A DNA stretch of 64,000 nucleotides from a bacterium (lineage in GTDB: Bacteria > Orphanbacterota > Orphanbacteria > Orphanbacterales > Orphanbacteraceae). Location: assembly GCA_025782575.1 (NCBI GenBank), contig JALGYY010000010.1, forward strand, positions 62,001 through 126,000. Reading direction: 5' to 3'. Positions within the stretch are counted from its first letter, which is position 1, and each line of letters starts with the position of its first letter. This document shows positions 1-9,262 of this stretch, piece after piece. Below the pieces are notes generated by a model. That model ran no database searches and was not told the origin of the DNA. It saw only the letters and a program-made list of their open reading frames with translations. Position numbers and translations under genes: made by a program.

Positions 1-26
1 CGGATGCGCCTGAGAGGCGAGACGTC

Positions 27-1274
27 ATGATCCGGGACGCTGATGGATCGGGAGAGCACAAAGTCAAAGTGCTTCACCTCATCACCCGTCTGATACTCGG
101 TGGGGCGCAGGAAAATACGATCGCCTCGGTAGCCTATGTCGATCCTGAACGGTTCGAATCCCACCTCTGGATGGGCCCGCAGACAGGAAGTGAGGGCTCC
201 CTTCTCGAAGAGGCCCGGCGGCTGGGCATCAAGCCACGCATTCTGCCCGACCTCGTACGCGAATTGAATCCGATCAGAGACCTGCGAATCGTTTTCGAAC
301 TTTCCAGGCTTTTTCGACAAGAGCGGTTCGACATCATTCACACCCATAGTTCCAAGGCGGGGATTGTCGGGCGGATCGCCGCGAAGATGGCCCGCGTACC
401 CTCGGTCGTTCACACCGTACATGGCTGGGGTTTTCACGAGCGAATGACCCCGTCACGGCGCCGCTTCTATGTAGTTCTGGAGAAGTGGATGGCCCGCTGG
501 ACTGACCGGCTCGTATCGGTTTCGGAGAGGACGACGCGGATCGGACTGGAACATGGGATCGGAGAGCATTCTCACTACAGTCTCATCCGGAGCGGAATCC
601 CGGTCGAGCAGTTCCGGCGGGATCCCCGAAAGAGAGCGGCCATTCGGCGATCGCTCGGTATCGCCGACAATGAGATCGTGATCGGTTCGGTCGGGCGCCT
701 TTCACCTCAGAAGAATCCGACCGATTTCGTCAGAATCGCTTCCAGACTCGCCAACCGTTATCCCAAGGTCCGCTTCATCTATGTCGGTGGCGGCCCGCTC
801 AGAGCAGAAATCGAGGACAGCATTTCAGCTGCCGGTCTGATGGATCGGATCACCCTTCTCGGACTTCGCCGAGACATCGCCGACATCCTTTCCGCATTCG
901 ACATTTTTATTCTGACCTCTCTCTGGGAGGGTTTGCCTCGCGTTGTCCCGCAGGCCCTTGCTTCAGGCCTTCCGGTAATCGCCTATGATATCTCGGGTAT
1001 CAAGGAGATCATCCGTCCGGATATCAACGGTGAGCTTGTCAGGTCCGGTGACACAGGAGCCATGGAGGAGATTCTCGCAAACCTCGTCACCAATGACTCG
1101 CTTAGAAGTGAGCTTTCGGCTCGCGCGGAACGGGGCTTTGACAGTTCGTTTTCAGAGGACCGTATGATTCGAGATCTGGAATCGCTCTACTCTGAACTTG
1201 CCGGCATGGTGCGAGGGAACCGTGATCCCGTTCCGGCCGACTCGGAAACCGGATCGATCTCGATCTCTTCATGA
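27..1274 (+). CDS. GT4 family glycosyltransferase
   Basis: Probable cytoplasmic, retaining GT-B glycosyltransferase of family GT4 that adds one sugar to a lipid-linked surface polysaccharide unit. The N-terminal acceptor domain opens with a GGAQ motif near residue 27, typical of GT4 enzymes. The C-terminal donor domain has GSVGRLSPQKN near residue 228 and the E-x7-E-like segment EGLPRVVPQALASG near 305. At 415 residues it is of normal family length. The ATG at 27 follows a GAGGCGAG stretch, which supports this start. Its stop overlaps the flippase start (ATGA), so it is the first visible gene of a long operon; anything upstream is outside the window. The sugar and linkage cannot be read from sequence. 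Confidence 0.88.
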   Translation: MIRDADGSGEHKVKVLHLITRLILGGAQENTIASVAYVDPERFESHLWMGPQTGSEGSLLEEARRLGIKPRILPDLVRELNPIRDLRIVFELSRLFRQERFDIIHTHSSKAGIVGRIAAKMARVPSVVHTVHGWGFHERMTPSRRRFYVVLEKWMARWTDRLVSVSERTTRIGLEHGIGEHSHYSLIRSGIPVEQFRRDPRKRAAIRRSLGIADNEIVIGSVGRLSPQKNPTDFVRIASRLANRYPKVRFIYVGGGPLRAEIEDSISAAGLMDRITLLGLRRDIADILSAFDIFILTSLWEGLPRVVPQALASGLPVIAYDISGIKEIIRPDINGELVRSGDTGAMEEILANLVTNDSLRSELSARAERGFDSSFSEDRMIRDLESLYSELAGMVRGNRDPVPADSETGSISISS

Positions 1275-2791
1275 AGAGCATCAAGCGAGCCGCGGGGGAT
1301 CTTTCGGCACTGGCTGCCGCCCGCGTGATTACGGCCCTGCTCGGGCTAGTCAACATCATCCTGGTTACCAAGCAGTTCAATCCTGAGGAGTTCGGCCGCT
1401 ACGCTCTGTTCCAGATGGTGCTGAGCGTGGGACTCACGATCGGCGTTTCCTGGTCCAGTTCGTCGCTCGTTCGCTTCGGGCGTGAAGAGTTCGAGAAGAC
1501 CGGCTTTATTCGAAGCGCATTCTGGAGCCGCGGCTATCCGCTCATGGGCGGTCTCCTCACGTTCCTGATCGGGGGATTCCTCTTCCGGCAGGAGATCCTA
1601 TCGTACGCCGGTATTGACGCCACGCTTTTTCCCCTTCTCGTAATCTCGTTCGTGTCGATGGCGATGATCGACCACTACCAGCGTGGCCTGCAGGCGGTAG
1701 GACGTCTCCGTCGACATGCGCTTACTTATGTTCTCCAGATGATTTCGCTCACCCTGCTCCTTCTTCTCATGTCAGCGGGGATACTGCCCGCCACGCTCCG
1801 GTTTCTGATCGGGTCGTTCACGGCATTCAACCTGGTCGGGCTCATCGTGGCCACGGCGTTCCTGCCTCATGGCCTGATCCTTCCCCCCAGACCTTCAAGG
1901 CAAATGGTTCAATCCGTTCTCCGCTACTCTTACCCGCAACTCATCGGCTTCAGCGGACTCTACATCGTGAACTGGATCGATCTCGTCGTCATCCGTCAGT
2001 TTCTCGGCACTGCGGATGTGGGCGTCTATCAGTTTGCCTATCGATTCTTTGCTGCAATTATCGGGCTATCCATGATCGCCGGTACCGTGCTGACCCCCAT
2101 GATGGTCGGATTCCGTACCCGGGGGGAAGACAGGATGGTCCGGCGATATGCTTCCGACATGGTCCCTTTGATCGCTCTCTGTCTTGGGATGTTGCTCGTA
2201 CCGGGCGCGGTAATCGCCCGTGCCGCGCTCCTTCTCCTGGCGCCCGCTGCTTACGAGCCGGCGATCCCCTGCCTGCTGGTGCTGTTCGGAGCCGCGCTCA
2301 TTCGTACAATGTCTCTCTGTCTCGCCCCTGTGCTGAACGCATACGACCGCGTGATCGAAGTCCAACTCGCAAACCTGGCCATTGCCGGAGTGAACATCAT
2401 CCTCGATTTCGCCCTCGTGCCGAGATTCGGGATTCTCGGCGCCGCAATCGCGACGGTAATCGCGTACATCGTGGGGAACGCCATCATCATCATTCGAATG
2501 AGACGACTGGCCCGCTTGGACGAGGGAAAGGTCTCGTGGGCACTCGGCATCAGCCTCGTCGGGATTTTCACCGTTGCATCACAAAGCAGCATTCTGATCG
2601 CTGCGGGAATGGCAATTCTCTTCTTCGTTGCTTTCGTTCTTGCTGCCCGCAAGCTCTCATTCGTAAGCGAACGTATGTTTTTGTTGATTGACATGGTCAG
2701 CATGCCGGCCTGGGTGGGAAGCATGATCAGAGGATCTTTGAGAGCGCTCGGAGGCAAGAGTGTCATCGCAAATGACGGAGACCCGGCGTGA
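1271..2791 (+). CDS. Wzx-like polysaccharide flippase (MOP superfamily)
   Basis: Polytopic inner-membrane protein of 506 residues with about 12-14 hydrophobic segments, as in Wzx/RfbX flippases, which move undecaprenyl-linked oligosaccharides across the membrane. The N-terminus (LVNIILVTKQFNPEEFGRYA) is typical of the polysaccharide biosynthesis family, and the region around residues 345-385 (NAYDRVIEVQLANLAIAGVN) fits the conserved C-terminal half. It overlaps the upstream GT by ATGA and the next GT by GTGA, so the genes are likely translationally coupled. With Wzz-like and Wza-like proteins downstream, it fits a Wzx/Wzy-dependent pathway. Substrate specificity is unknown. Confidence 0.87.
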   Translation: MKSIKRAAGDLSALAAARVITALLGLVNIILVTKQFNPEEFGRYALFQMVLSVGLTIGVSWSSSSLVRFGREEFEKTGFIRSAFWSRGYPLMGGLLTFLIGGFLFRQEILSYAGIDATLFPLLVISFVSMAMIDHYQRGLQAVGRLRRHALTYVLQMISLTLLLLLMSAGILPATLRFLIGSFTAFNLVGLIVATAFLPHGLILPPRPSRQMVQSVLRYSYPQLIGFSGLYIVNWIDLVVIRQFLGTADVGVYQFAYRFFAAIIGLSMIAGTVLTPMMVGFRTRGEDRMVRRYASDMVPLIALCLGMLLVPGAVIARAALLLLAPAAYEPAIPCLLVLFGAALIRTMSLCLAPVLNAYDRVIEVQLANLAIAGVNIILDFALVPRFGILGAAIATVIAYIVGNAIIIIRMRRLARLDEGKVSWALGISLVGIFTVASQSSILIAAGMAILFFVAFVLAARKLSFVSERMFLLIDMVSMPAWVGSMIRGSLRALGGKSVIANDGDPA

Positions 2792-3945
2792 CCGATCTCT
2801 TAATTGTGACTTCGAGCATGCGAGGAGGGGGAGCGGAGCGGCGAATTCTCGAGTTGATGGAGGGTCTTGATCGCAAGCGGTTCAGGATCACCTTGTTCCT
2901 CGCCGATCGCAAGGGTGAGTTGTTGGATCAGGTGCCGCAGGATATCCGAGTGTTCGCCCCACCCCGCGCGCTCGGGTTTCTCCGCAAGATCCCCGGCTTC
3001 TACTCACTGGCCATTCTCGTTTCGATTGCCCGCCTGATCCGATCAGAACGCCCGAATACGATTCTCTCCCGGTTGACAACCATGAATATCCTGATGCTCT
3101 GGGCTGCCCGGCTTTCGGGACGGCGGGGGGAAATGTGTCTCGTCGCGACTGAATCTACCAATACCCTGGTCGCATATGAAAACTCGGTTCGCCGTTTCAG
3201 GACGTTCCGCAATTTCGGTGTGGCGTACGCCTACCGGAGCGTTGACATGATTGTCTGCCTGAGCGAATCGCTCCGATCTTCCCTCTGCCAGTGGCTCGCG
3301 ACCGATCCGACAAAGGTCATAGTGATTCCGAACGGACTGAATATCGAGCGTATCGATGAAGCGATCCGAACCCCTATGGATATGCCTGAGGTTCCTGGCG
3401 GGAACTCGGTTGTAATTGCCATGGCAGGAGACTCCCTCGCGAAACTCGAGATAAAGGGGGTTCACCATCTAGTCAAGGCGATCTCTATCGCCCGGCTGCC
3501 CCTCTCACTCATTCTGCTCGGCGTAAACCCCGAAAGCGAGCATGTCCAGCGTTGGGCATCGGAAGCGAGTGTGACCGATCGTGTGCTATGCGTGGGATTT
3601 CAGGCCAATCCCTATCCATGGATTGCCCGGGCGGATCTGTTCGTATCCGCGTCTCTCTGGGAGGGAGCTCCGACAGGATTGCTCGATGCATTCGCATGCC
3701 GGACACCGATCGTGGCAACTAGATGTCCCGGCGGCGTTGTCGACATACTCGAAAACGGCCGATTAGGCTTACTTGTTAACCCTGGGAGTCCGGAGGAGTT
3801 GGCCGAGGGGATCTCTGATATGCTCGGTGCCCCGGACAGGGTCTCCGAACTCGCTTCTCTTGCTAGAAAAGTTCTGGAAGAATCGTATGGATTCACCACC
3901 ATGATACATCGCTATGAAGAACTATTGGAGCGACTGCCCGAATGA
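2788..3945 (+). CDS. GT4 family glycosyltransferase
   Basis: GT-B fold glycosyltransferase of 385 residues with GTG start. The N-terminal glycine-rich motif MRGGGAERRILELMEGL at residues 11-27 is characteristic of GT4 enzymes. The C-terminal nucleotide-sugar domain has FVSASLWEGAPTGLLDAFAC with the paired acidic residues and PIVATRCPGG. It probably transfers a sugar to the growing repeat unit at the cytoplasmic face of the membrane. The start overlaps the flippase stop (GTGA) and the stop overlaps the next gene (ATGA). Donor and acceptor are unknown. Confidence 0.87.
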   Translation: MTDLLIVTSSMRGGGAERRILELMEGLDRKRFRITLFLADRKGELLDQVPQDIRVFAPPRALGFLRKIPGFYSLAILVSIARLIRSERPNTILSRLTTMNILMLWAARLSGRRGEMCLVATESTNTLVAYENSVRRFRTFRNFGVAYAYRSVDMIVCLSESLRSSLCQWLATDPTKVIVIPNGLNIERIDEAIRTPMDMPEVPGGNSVVIAMAGDSLAKLEIKGVHHLVKAISIARLPLSLILLGVNPESEHVQRWASEASVTDRVLCVGFQANPYPWIARADLFVSASLWEGAPTGLLDAFACRTPIVATRCPGGVVDILENGRLGLLVNPGSPEELAEGISDMLGAPDRVSELASLARKVLEESYGFTTMIHRYEELLERLPE

Positions 3946-5330
3946 TTGACGCGGCGATTCGACATATTCTCTTCCCCATTACCGAGTCGCTTGCCGGCAG
4001 GCCTTCGGCGAGGCACTGGCGTTTCCTCCGCGAACATGAGCGCATGCCGATAGAAAATATCCGGGCAGAGCAGCGCAGACGATTGTTCAATATGATTCGC
4101 TTTGCGTCCGAAACGATTCCGTACTATAGAGATCTCTTCGCAGGTATGGGGATTGAATTTGCGGAAGAGACTATTGTCGATGACATAAAGCGCATCCCTC
4201 TTCTCACGCGATCAACCTTGCGCCGGAACTATGATGCTCTAAAGAACCCACACTCGGAAGAAAGATTCATAGAAAACCGAACGGGGGGCAGTACGGGAGA
4301 ACCGGTCAAGCTGCTCCGGAGCTGGGAGATGGCCGCATGGGGTCAGGCATCACGCTGGTATTTTCATGAGATTGCGGGACACCACCTGGGTGAGCGCATG
4401 CTCCAGCTCTGGGGTGCGGAACGGGACATGGTTGCCAAAAAGGTAAGCTGGAAGCCGCGACTACTCAGGCATTTGATGAACATCTCGCTGATCGGTTGCT
4501 TTCGAATGGACGAAGAAGATATGGGCCGGCTCGTCACTCGGATCAACCGCGAGAAGCCCGTAGTCCTTCACGGATATGTGGAGTGCCTTACAGGGCTTGC
4601 CGATTACATTTTGTGCAACAAGCTGCAGGTTGAGATGCCGAAGTTGGTCATTACCGCGGCAAGCACACTCTGGCCCTCCATGCGTAAGAAAATCGAGAGC
4701 GCGTTTGGTTCACCCACGTTCAACTTTTACGGAACACGTGATGCGGGGACGATCGCGGTCGAGTGTCCAGCCCATCAAGGCCTGCACACGAATCCGTTTA
4801 CACATTATCTGGAAGTGATCGATTCCGACGGCCGGGAGTGCGAACCGGGTGAAACCGGCCAACTGGTGATCACGCTTCTCATGAACCGCGTCATGCCGCT
4901 CATTCGGTATCCGATCGGGGATCTGGCCACTCTGCTCGATGGTACCTGCCCCTGCGGCCGGACGTTTCCCAGGCTCGGATCGATTGAAGGTCGTATTACG
5001 GAGACTTTCGTTTCGGGCTCAGGCGCCCTCGTGGTCCCCGCATTTTTCATTCATCTCATGGGAGTCGTTCATGGAAAGGGCCTGATTCGACGCTTCCAGG
5101 TGATCCAAGAGACACAAAATCAAATAGTTGTGAAAATCGTCCCCAGCCGGTCGAAAATTCTGGAGATCGAAAGCGCCGCATTTGAGACAATCAGAGAAGA
5201 AATTGTCCACCAGATGGGTGCCGGAACAGAAGTCGTCTTCCGCGAGGTTGAATCGATCGAACCGGGCCCGACCGGCAAGTACGTCTACACTATTTCCCAT
5301 GTGAGCGGGAAGGAAGCAAATCACCGTTGA
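3942..5330 (+). CDS. CapK/PaaK-like adenylate-forming enzyme
   Basis: Member of the phenylacetate-CoA ligase-like branch of adenylate-forming enzymes, often annotated CapK in capsule loci. Evidence is the phosphate-binding motif TGGSTGEPV near residue 110, an AMP-site motif YGTRDAG near 263, and a C-terminal RYPIGDLATLLDGTCPCG segment with the Cys-x-Cys pair common in this group. Its length (462 residues) is normal. CapK homologues are thought to modify polysaccharide or link an acyl or amino group, but the reaction is not established; PaaK itself makes phenylacetyl-CoA. Here the polysaccharide operon context favours a modification role. It overlaps neighbours on both sides (ATGA and TTGA). 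Confidence 0.8.
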   Translation: MIDAAIRHILFPITESLAGRPSARHWRFLREHERMPIENIRAEQRRRLFNMIRFASETIPYYRDLFAGMGIEFAEETIVDDIKRIPLLTRSTLRRNYDALKNPHSEERFIENRTGGSTGEPVKLLRSWEMAAWGQASRWYFHEIAGHHLGERMLQLWGAERDMVAKKVSWKPRLLRHLMNISLIGCFRMDEEDMGRLVTRINREKPVVLHGYVECLTGLADYILCNKLQVEMPKLVITAASTLWPSMRKKIESAFGSPTFNFYGTRDAGTIAVECPAHQGLHTNPFTHYLEVIDSDGRECEPGETGQLVITLLMNRVMPLIRYPIGDLATLLDGTCPCGRTFPRLGSIEGRITETFVSGSGALVVPAFFIHLMGVVHGKGLIRRFQVIQETQNQIVVKIVPSRSKILEIESAAFETIREEIVHQMGAGTEVVFREVESIEPGPTGKYVYTISHVSGKEANHR

Positions 5331-6544
5331 AATCAGAATCCCATCTCGTTTCCATCATTCGATGGAGAAAACAGATTCTCGTCAATATGATCGTAGTGGG
5401 AATCGTCGCGGCGATCGTATCGCTGATGCTCCCCGAGTGGTTTCGGGCGCGGGCATCTCTCATTCCCTCCAGCGATGAGCCGGTCGTTCCCGGAGTGGTG
5501 CGCGCACTGCAGGACATTGGCGGCGTCGGTGCGGAACTCGCTTCACATGCGGCAAACCCGGGCTTCTATGTGGAGATACTGAACAGCTACAACATCGCAG
5601 AGCGGCTCGTCAATCAATTCGAATTGCAGGATGCTTATGGTGCGAAGAACCTGGAACTTACCATCGCACTCCTGCGAAAGAGAACAACCGTCCTGCTCAA
5701 CCGGAACGGCGTCATCGAGGTGTACGTCGAAGATCGCAAGAGGCAGCGCGCGGCCGATCTTGCCAACGCATATGTCGAGGCGCTGGACTTCTACAATCAG
5801 GAATCTCGGACCTGGAAAGCAAAGCGGACACGGGAGTTCATTGTTCAACGGATTGCCCAAGTGGAAGATAGCCTCCGAATCGCCGAGGATTCCCTCGAGA
5901 CTTTCCAGGAAAAGAACCGCACCATTGCACTGACCGAGCAGACCCAGGCTTCGATCCTTGCCGCGTCGGAGACGCTCGGCCGGATCTACGCGCTCGAACT
6001 GGAGAATTCCCTTCTGCAGCGATTCGCCAGATCCAATCACCCGCAGGTGCAGGCGCTGGAAGCGCAGATCGCCGAACTCCGGGCCCAGCTCGATCGACTC
6101 GACCGGGGGAACAACGGCCGTCTCGGCCAGGACCAGTCGACTATAGAAAGAGCTCCAGCAGGGGGCGCGGAGATTCTTCCGCCACTCGAACGGATTCCCG
6201 GCCTCGCAACAGAGCTCTATCATCGCATGCAGGAAGTGCAGGTCCTTGGAACCATGTTGAAACTTCTTCGGAGCAGGCTTGAAGATGCTCGAATCGAAGA
6301 GGTAAGAGACACACCGACTTTAGAAATACTCGACACCGCCTTTCCACCCACCTACCGAGCCCGGCCGCAAAGGAAGATCTATACTCTTTTGGCACTGTTT
6401 ACGGCCCTTGTGCTTGGTGCGCTGGTAGCCGTCGGCTACGGTGCCTGGCATCGAAAACTGAGTGACGAGAAAGAGTCAGACCTTCACTACCTCGTATCTG
6501 AACTGACAAGGGACATCGAGAAAATCAAGCATTTCGGAAAATAA
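5327..6544 (+). CDS. Wzz-like polysaccharide chain-length determinant
   Basis: Polysaccharide co-polymerase family protein (405 residues) that would set chain length in the inner membrane. Topology is diagnostic: a cytoplasmic N-terminus, TM1 about residues 16-36, a large periplasmic part with heptad-rich coiled coil (about 170-260), then TM2 about 345-365 followed by a short tail. A proline near TM2 (FPPTYRARPQRK) matches the Wzz signature. There is no C-terminal tyrosine-kinase domain, unlike Wzc. The TTG start overlaps the upstream stop (TTGA). It pairs functionally with the Wza-like export protein further down the operon. Confidence 0.85.
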   Translation: MKSESHLVSIIRWRKQILVNMIVVGIVAAIVSLMLPEWFRARASLIPSSDEPVVPGVVRALQDIGGVGAELASHAANPGFYVEILNSYNIAERLVNQFELQDAYGAKNLELTIALLRKRTTVLLNRNGVIEVYVEDRKRQRAADLANAYVEALDFYNQESRTWKAKRTREFIVQRIAQVEDSLRIAEDSLETFQEKNRTIALTEQTQASILAASETLGRIYALELENSLLQRFARSNHPQVQALEAQIAELRAQLDRLDRGNNGRLGQDQSTIERAPAGGAEILPPLERIPGLATELYHRMQEVQVLGTMLKLLRSRLEDARIEEVRDTPTLEILDTAFPPTYRARPQRKIYTLLALFTALVLGALVAVGYGAWHRKLSDEKESDLHYLVSELTRDIEKIKHFGK

Positions 6545-6576
6545 CCCCCTGTTCGCCGGACTGGAGAGACACGCTC

Positions 6577-7791
6577 TTGGCCTCACCGATCAGCGTCGTT
6601 CATGTCCTCGCATCTCTTCGGCTTGGAGGGACCGAGTCGCGCGTCGTGGACTATTTGAAGACCGCCGACCGGACGGGTTTTCGCCATTCCCTCTGTTGCG
6701 TCACACGGGGGGGCGACCTGGAGGAAAAAGTGCGGCGCCTCGATATCCCCCTGTTCATTGCGCGACGCCGTTTTCGAGCGGACGTGAGTGTAATCGGGCA
6801 ATTGGCCCGCTTCATGAAGGAACAGCGCGCGGATATCGTTCATACAAGAAATTTTACGGCTAATCTCTGGGGGAGGCTTGCGGCGAAGATGGCGGGGGTC
6901 GGAACCGTCATCTCAGGCGAACATGGAACAGGGTGGGAGACTGCGGGATTCTCCCGTGTTCTGAACCGGCTGCTCGACAGAGATACGCAGATCATCGCGG
7001 CTAATTCAGAGGCGGCCCGCCATGTGGCCGTCAAGTGGCTTGGAGCGACGCCGGAACAGACACGGGTGATCTACAGCGGGATCGATTGCTCAGCAGAACC
7101 AGCCACGCCTGAAATACGCAAAAAAGCGAGATCGGCGATCGGCGTGAACAGTGTTACGCCGCTGATTTCGGCGGTGGGCCGGCTGATACCGGCCAAGGGT
7201 TTTCAATATCTCATTCGCGCCATGCCGACTGTCTGGGAGTCCGCGCCGGATGCGACTCTTTTGATCGCCGGCGACGGTCCGTATGGCGACGCTCTTTCCA
7301 GCATGATCCCGAGCGACGCCGGGAAACGAATCATTCTTCTCGGCTCGCGCTCCGACATTCACGATCTTCTCGCTGCAGCGGACGTGTTCGTCATGCCCAC
7401 GCTGAAAGATGCAATCCCGGGTGCTCTGATCGAGGCGGCGCTTTCCGGACTCCCCTGCGTGGCCACGGAAGTCGACGGCGTTCCTGAGGTTCTCGACCAG
7501 GGGAGAACCGGAGTGATTGTTCGGGCGGACCAGGTTCTGCGAGACCTGGACGGGACCCCCCTCCCCCGGTTCGTTGTAAACCCTGCGACCGGCTCTTTCG
7601 CCGACCTCCGCGCCCCTTCGCCCGATGCGCTCGCCCACGCGATCATCGGCCTTCTGGCCGCACCGGAAAGAAGGGAACAACTGGGAACCGCGGCGCGCGC
7701 CTTTGCGGCAGACCGATTCGACCTCTCCCGATGTGCGAGGAAACTGGAAGATCTTTATTTGGAATCAGCAGGGGCAGCGGCCCATGCGTGA
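6577..7791 (+). CDS. GT4 family glycosyltransferase
   Basis: GT-B glycosyltransferase of 404 residues. The N-terminal motif RLGGTESRVVDYL and the C-terminal motifs SAVGRLIPAKGFQYLI and LLIAGDGPYGDAL place it in GT4. The usual EG(x)P acidic pair appears as KDAIPGALIEAALSG, where the first Glu is replaced by Asp. The chosen start is TTG at 6577, preceded by GGAG about 10 bases upstream and a 32-base gap after the Wzz-like gene. There is an insertion of about 35 residues (LDGTPLPRFVVNPATG) near the C-terminus compared with its paralogues here. Probably acts on the same surface glycan. Confidence 0.85.
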   Translation: MASPISVVHVLASLRLGGTESRVVDYLKTADRTGFRHSLCCVTRGGDLEEKVRRLDIPLFIARRRFRADVSVIGQLARFMKEQRADIVHTRNFTANLWGRLAAKMAGVGTVISGEHGTGWETAGFSRVLNRLLDRDTQIIAANSEAARHVAVKWLGATPEQTRVIYSGIDCSAEPATPEIRKKARSAIGVNSVTPLISAVGRLIPAKGFQYLIRAMPTVWESAPDATLLIAGDGPYGDALSSMIPSDAGKRIILLGSRSDIHDLLAAADVFVMPTLKDAIPGALIEAALSGLPCVATEVDGVPEVLDQGRTGVIVRADQVLRDLDGTPLPRFVVNPATGSFADLRAPSPDALAHAIIGLLAAPERREQLGTAARAFAADRFDLSRCARKLEDLYLESAGAAAHA

Positions 7792-9262
7792 GCAGACGCA
7801 CAGCCCGAATCGTCTCTTTGCCTGGCTGATCGCGGGGCAACTCGCCCTGATCGTTGCCGGCGCCTTTCTCCCCCCTCGCGCCACTTTAGGCTACCTGCTC
7901 GCGATCGCCTGTCTCGCCACCGGTCTCTGGATCGCTCTTCGAGCTGCCAAACCGGAAGATCGCATATTTCTGGTACTCCTTTTCGCCGGAGCATTCGTCG
8001 TACGGCTCGTCCTCGGCATCGGATTCCACCTTCTGTCAATCTATGGGGGTGACACCGGGCTCTATTTCCCCGATTCGTTCCGGTACGATCGCCTGGGACG
8101 GGCCATCGCATACCGAATTCGTGAATTCGGCATGGAAGAGCTCTCCGTAATCACGAAGCCGGTTTTTCGGGGCTACAACGCTTATACCGGTCTCTTTTAT
8201 TACTATCTCGGTGATTCGATCGGCGTCCTCAAGGTCATGCAGGCTTTTCTGGGCGCACTGCTCGCCATCCCCACCTATCTCATTGGCGTCCTGATGTGGA
8301 ACAGGCGGATCGCCCGTTTCGCTTCGACACTCGTTGCCTTCTACCCCTCTCTCATCTTCTGGTCCGCCATGCACCTGAAAGACACACTCGCGGTTCTATT
8401 TCTGGTCATCTTCGTTCTGTTTGATATGCGATTCATTGCGAACCGGAAGCCGGCTGATCTTCTGGGTCTGGTACTTACATTTTCGTGTACGTTTCTCCTT
8501 CGGCCCTATGTCGCAGCCATACTGGCTGCGTTGTTCCTGCTCCACCTCCTTGTCCAATCTGCAAAAACCCGATGGGTCATCCCCCTGCGGTTAGCCCTCG
8601 CAGCTGTTGCTTGTTTGATCGCGGCACCGATTCTGATCGAGCAGAGCGAGTTTCGCTGGGCGGCCCATAGTGGCCCACTTATCGTTCTCGACTTCATTCT
8701 TCGCAACAATATGTACACGTCCGGTTCCTCCTTCTCGGCAGTGGCGATCACAGACTGGCAAAGCTACCTGCGGTTTCTCCCCGGGGGGGTGATTCACTTC
8801 ATCCTGACGCCGCTTCCCTGGAAAGCGGAAGGTATCTATCGATTCCTGATTCCCGAGGTGCTCCTTCGCTATGCTCTCCTTCCCTTTATGCTTTACGGAT
8901 TCTGGATCTCTCTTCGCAGCAGATTCCGGGCAGCCCTTCCCATGATCGTCCTGCCAATTCCGCTGATACTTACTTACGCTACAGTCTTTCTCGGAGGTGG
9001 TCCGCGTCACCAGGCGCAGCTCATTCCGTTTCTCGCCCTCTTTGCAGCAATCGGAATATCACGGTGGAAATGGGGGGCGCTCCCCTACGCCGTGTATGTC
9101 GCTCTTCTCGTGGCCGGTGGCGCGACATACAAACTCGGATTGATGGGGGGGGGAGCACTGGTTGGAGGGGCTCTCCTGATTCCTGCTTGCATCGCGATCA
9201 TCAGGGGCCTGCTCCCCACCCGTCCGGGCGGGGAAGCCGAGTCGGCGGCGTGGCGGCCATGA
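7784..9262 (+). CDS. Polytopic GT-C-like membrane protein (possible polymerase)
   Basis: Integral membrane protein of 492 residues with about 11-12 predicted TM helices. An early loop carries acidic and aromatic residues (GGDTGLYFPDSFRYD) and a HLKDT motif follows further on, an arrangement seen in GT-C/ArnT/PMT-like glycosyltransferases that use polyprenyl-phosphate sugars. No separate Wzy is evident, so this could instead polymerise repeat units. I start at the ATG at 7784, which overlaps the upstream stop by 8 bases, because an upstream extension to 7625 would overlap the GT by over 150 bases. Exact function is not determined. Confidence 0.7.
   Translation: MREQTHSPNRLFAWLIAGQLALIVAGAFLPPRATLGYLLAIACLATGLWIALRAAKPEDRIFLVLLFAGAFVVRLVLGIGFHLLSIYGGDTGLYFPDSFRYDRLGRAIAYRIREFGMEELSVITKPVFRGYNAYTGLFYYYLGDSIGVLKVMQAFLGALLAIPTYLIGVLMWNRRIARFASTLVAFYPSLIFWSAMHLKDTLAVLFLVIFVLFDMRFIANRKPADLLGLVLTFSCTFLLRPYVAAILAALFLLHLLVQSAKTRWVIPLRLALAAVACLIAAPILIEQSEFRWAAHSGPLIVLDFILRNNMYTSGSSFSAVAITDWQSYLRFLPGGVIHFILTPLPWKAEGIYRFLIPEVLLRYALLPFMLYGFWISLRSRFRAALPMIVLPIPLILTYATVFLGGGPRHQAQLIPFLALFAAIGISRWKWGALPYAVYVALLVAGGATYKLGLMGGGALVGGALLIPACIAIIRGLLPTRPGGEAESAAWRP

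Noticed and set aside
9064-9258. Upstream extension of the third GT4 gene past ATG 9259
   Set aside because: It overlaps the preceding membrane protein gene for nearly 200 bases; ATG 9259 forms a standard ATGA overlap.
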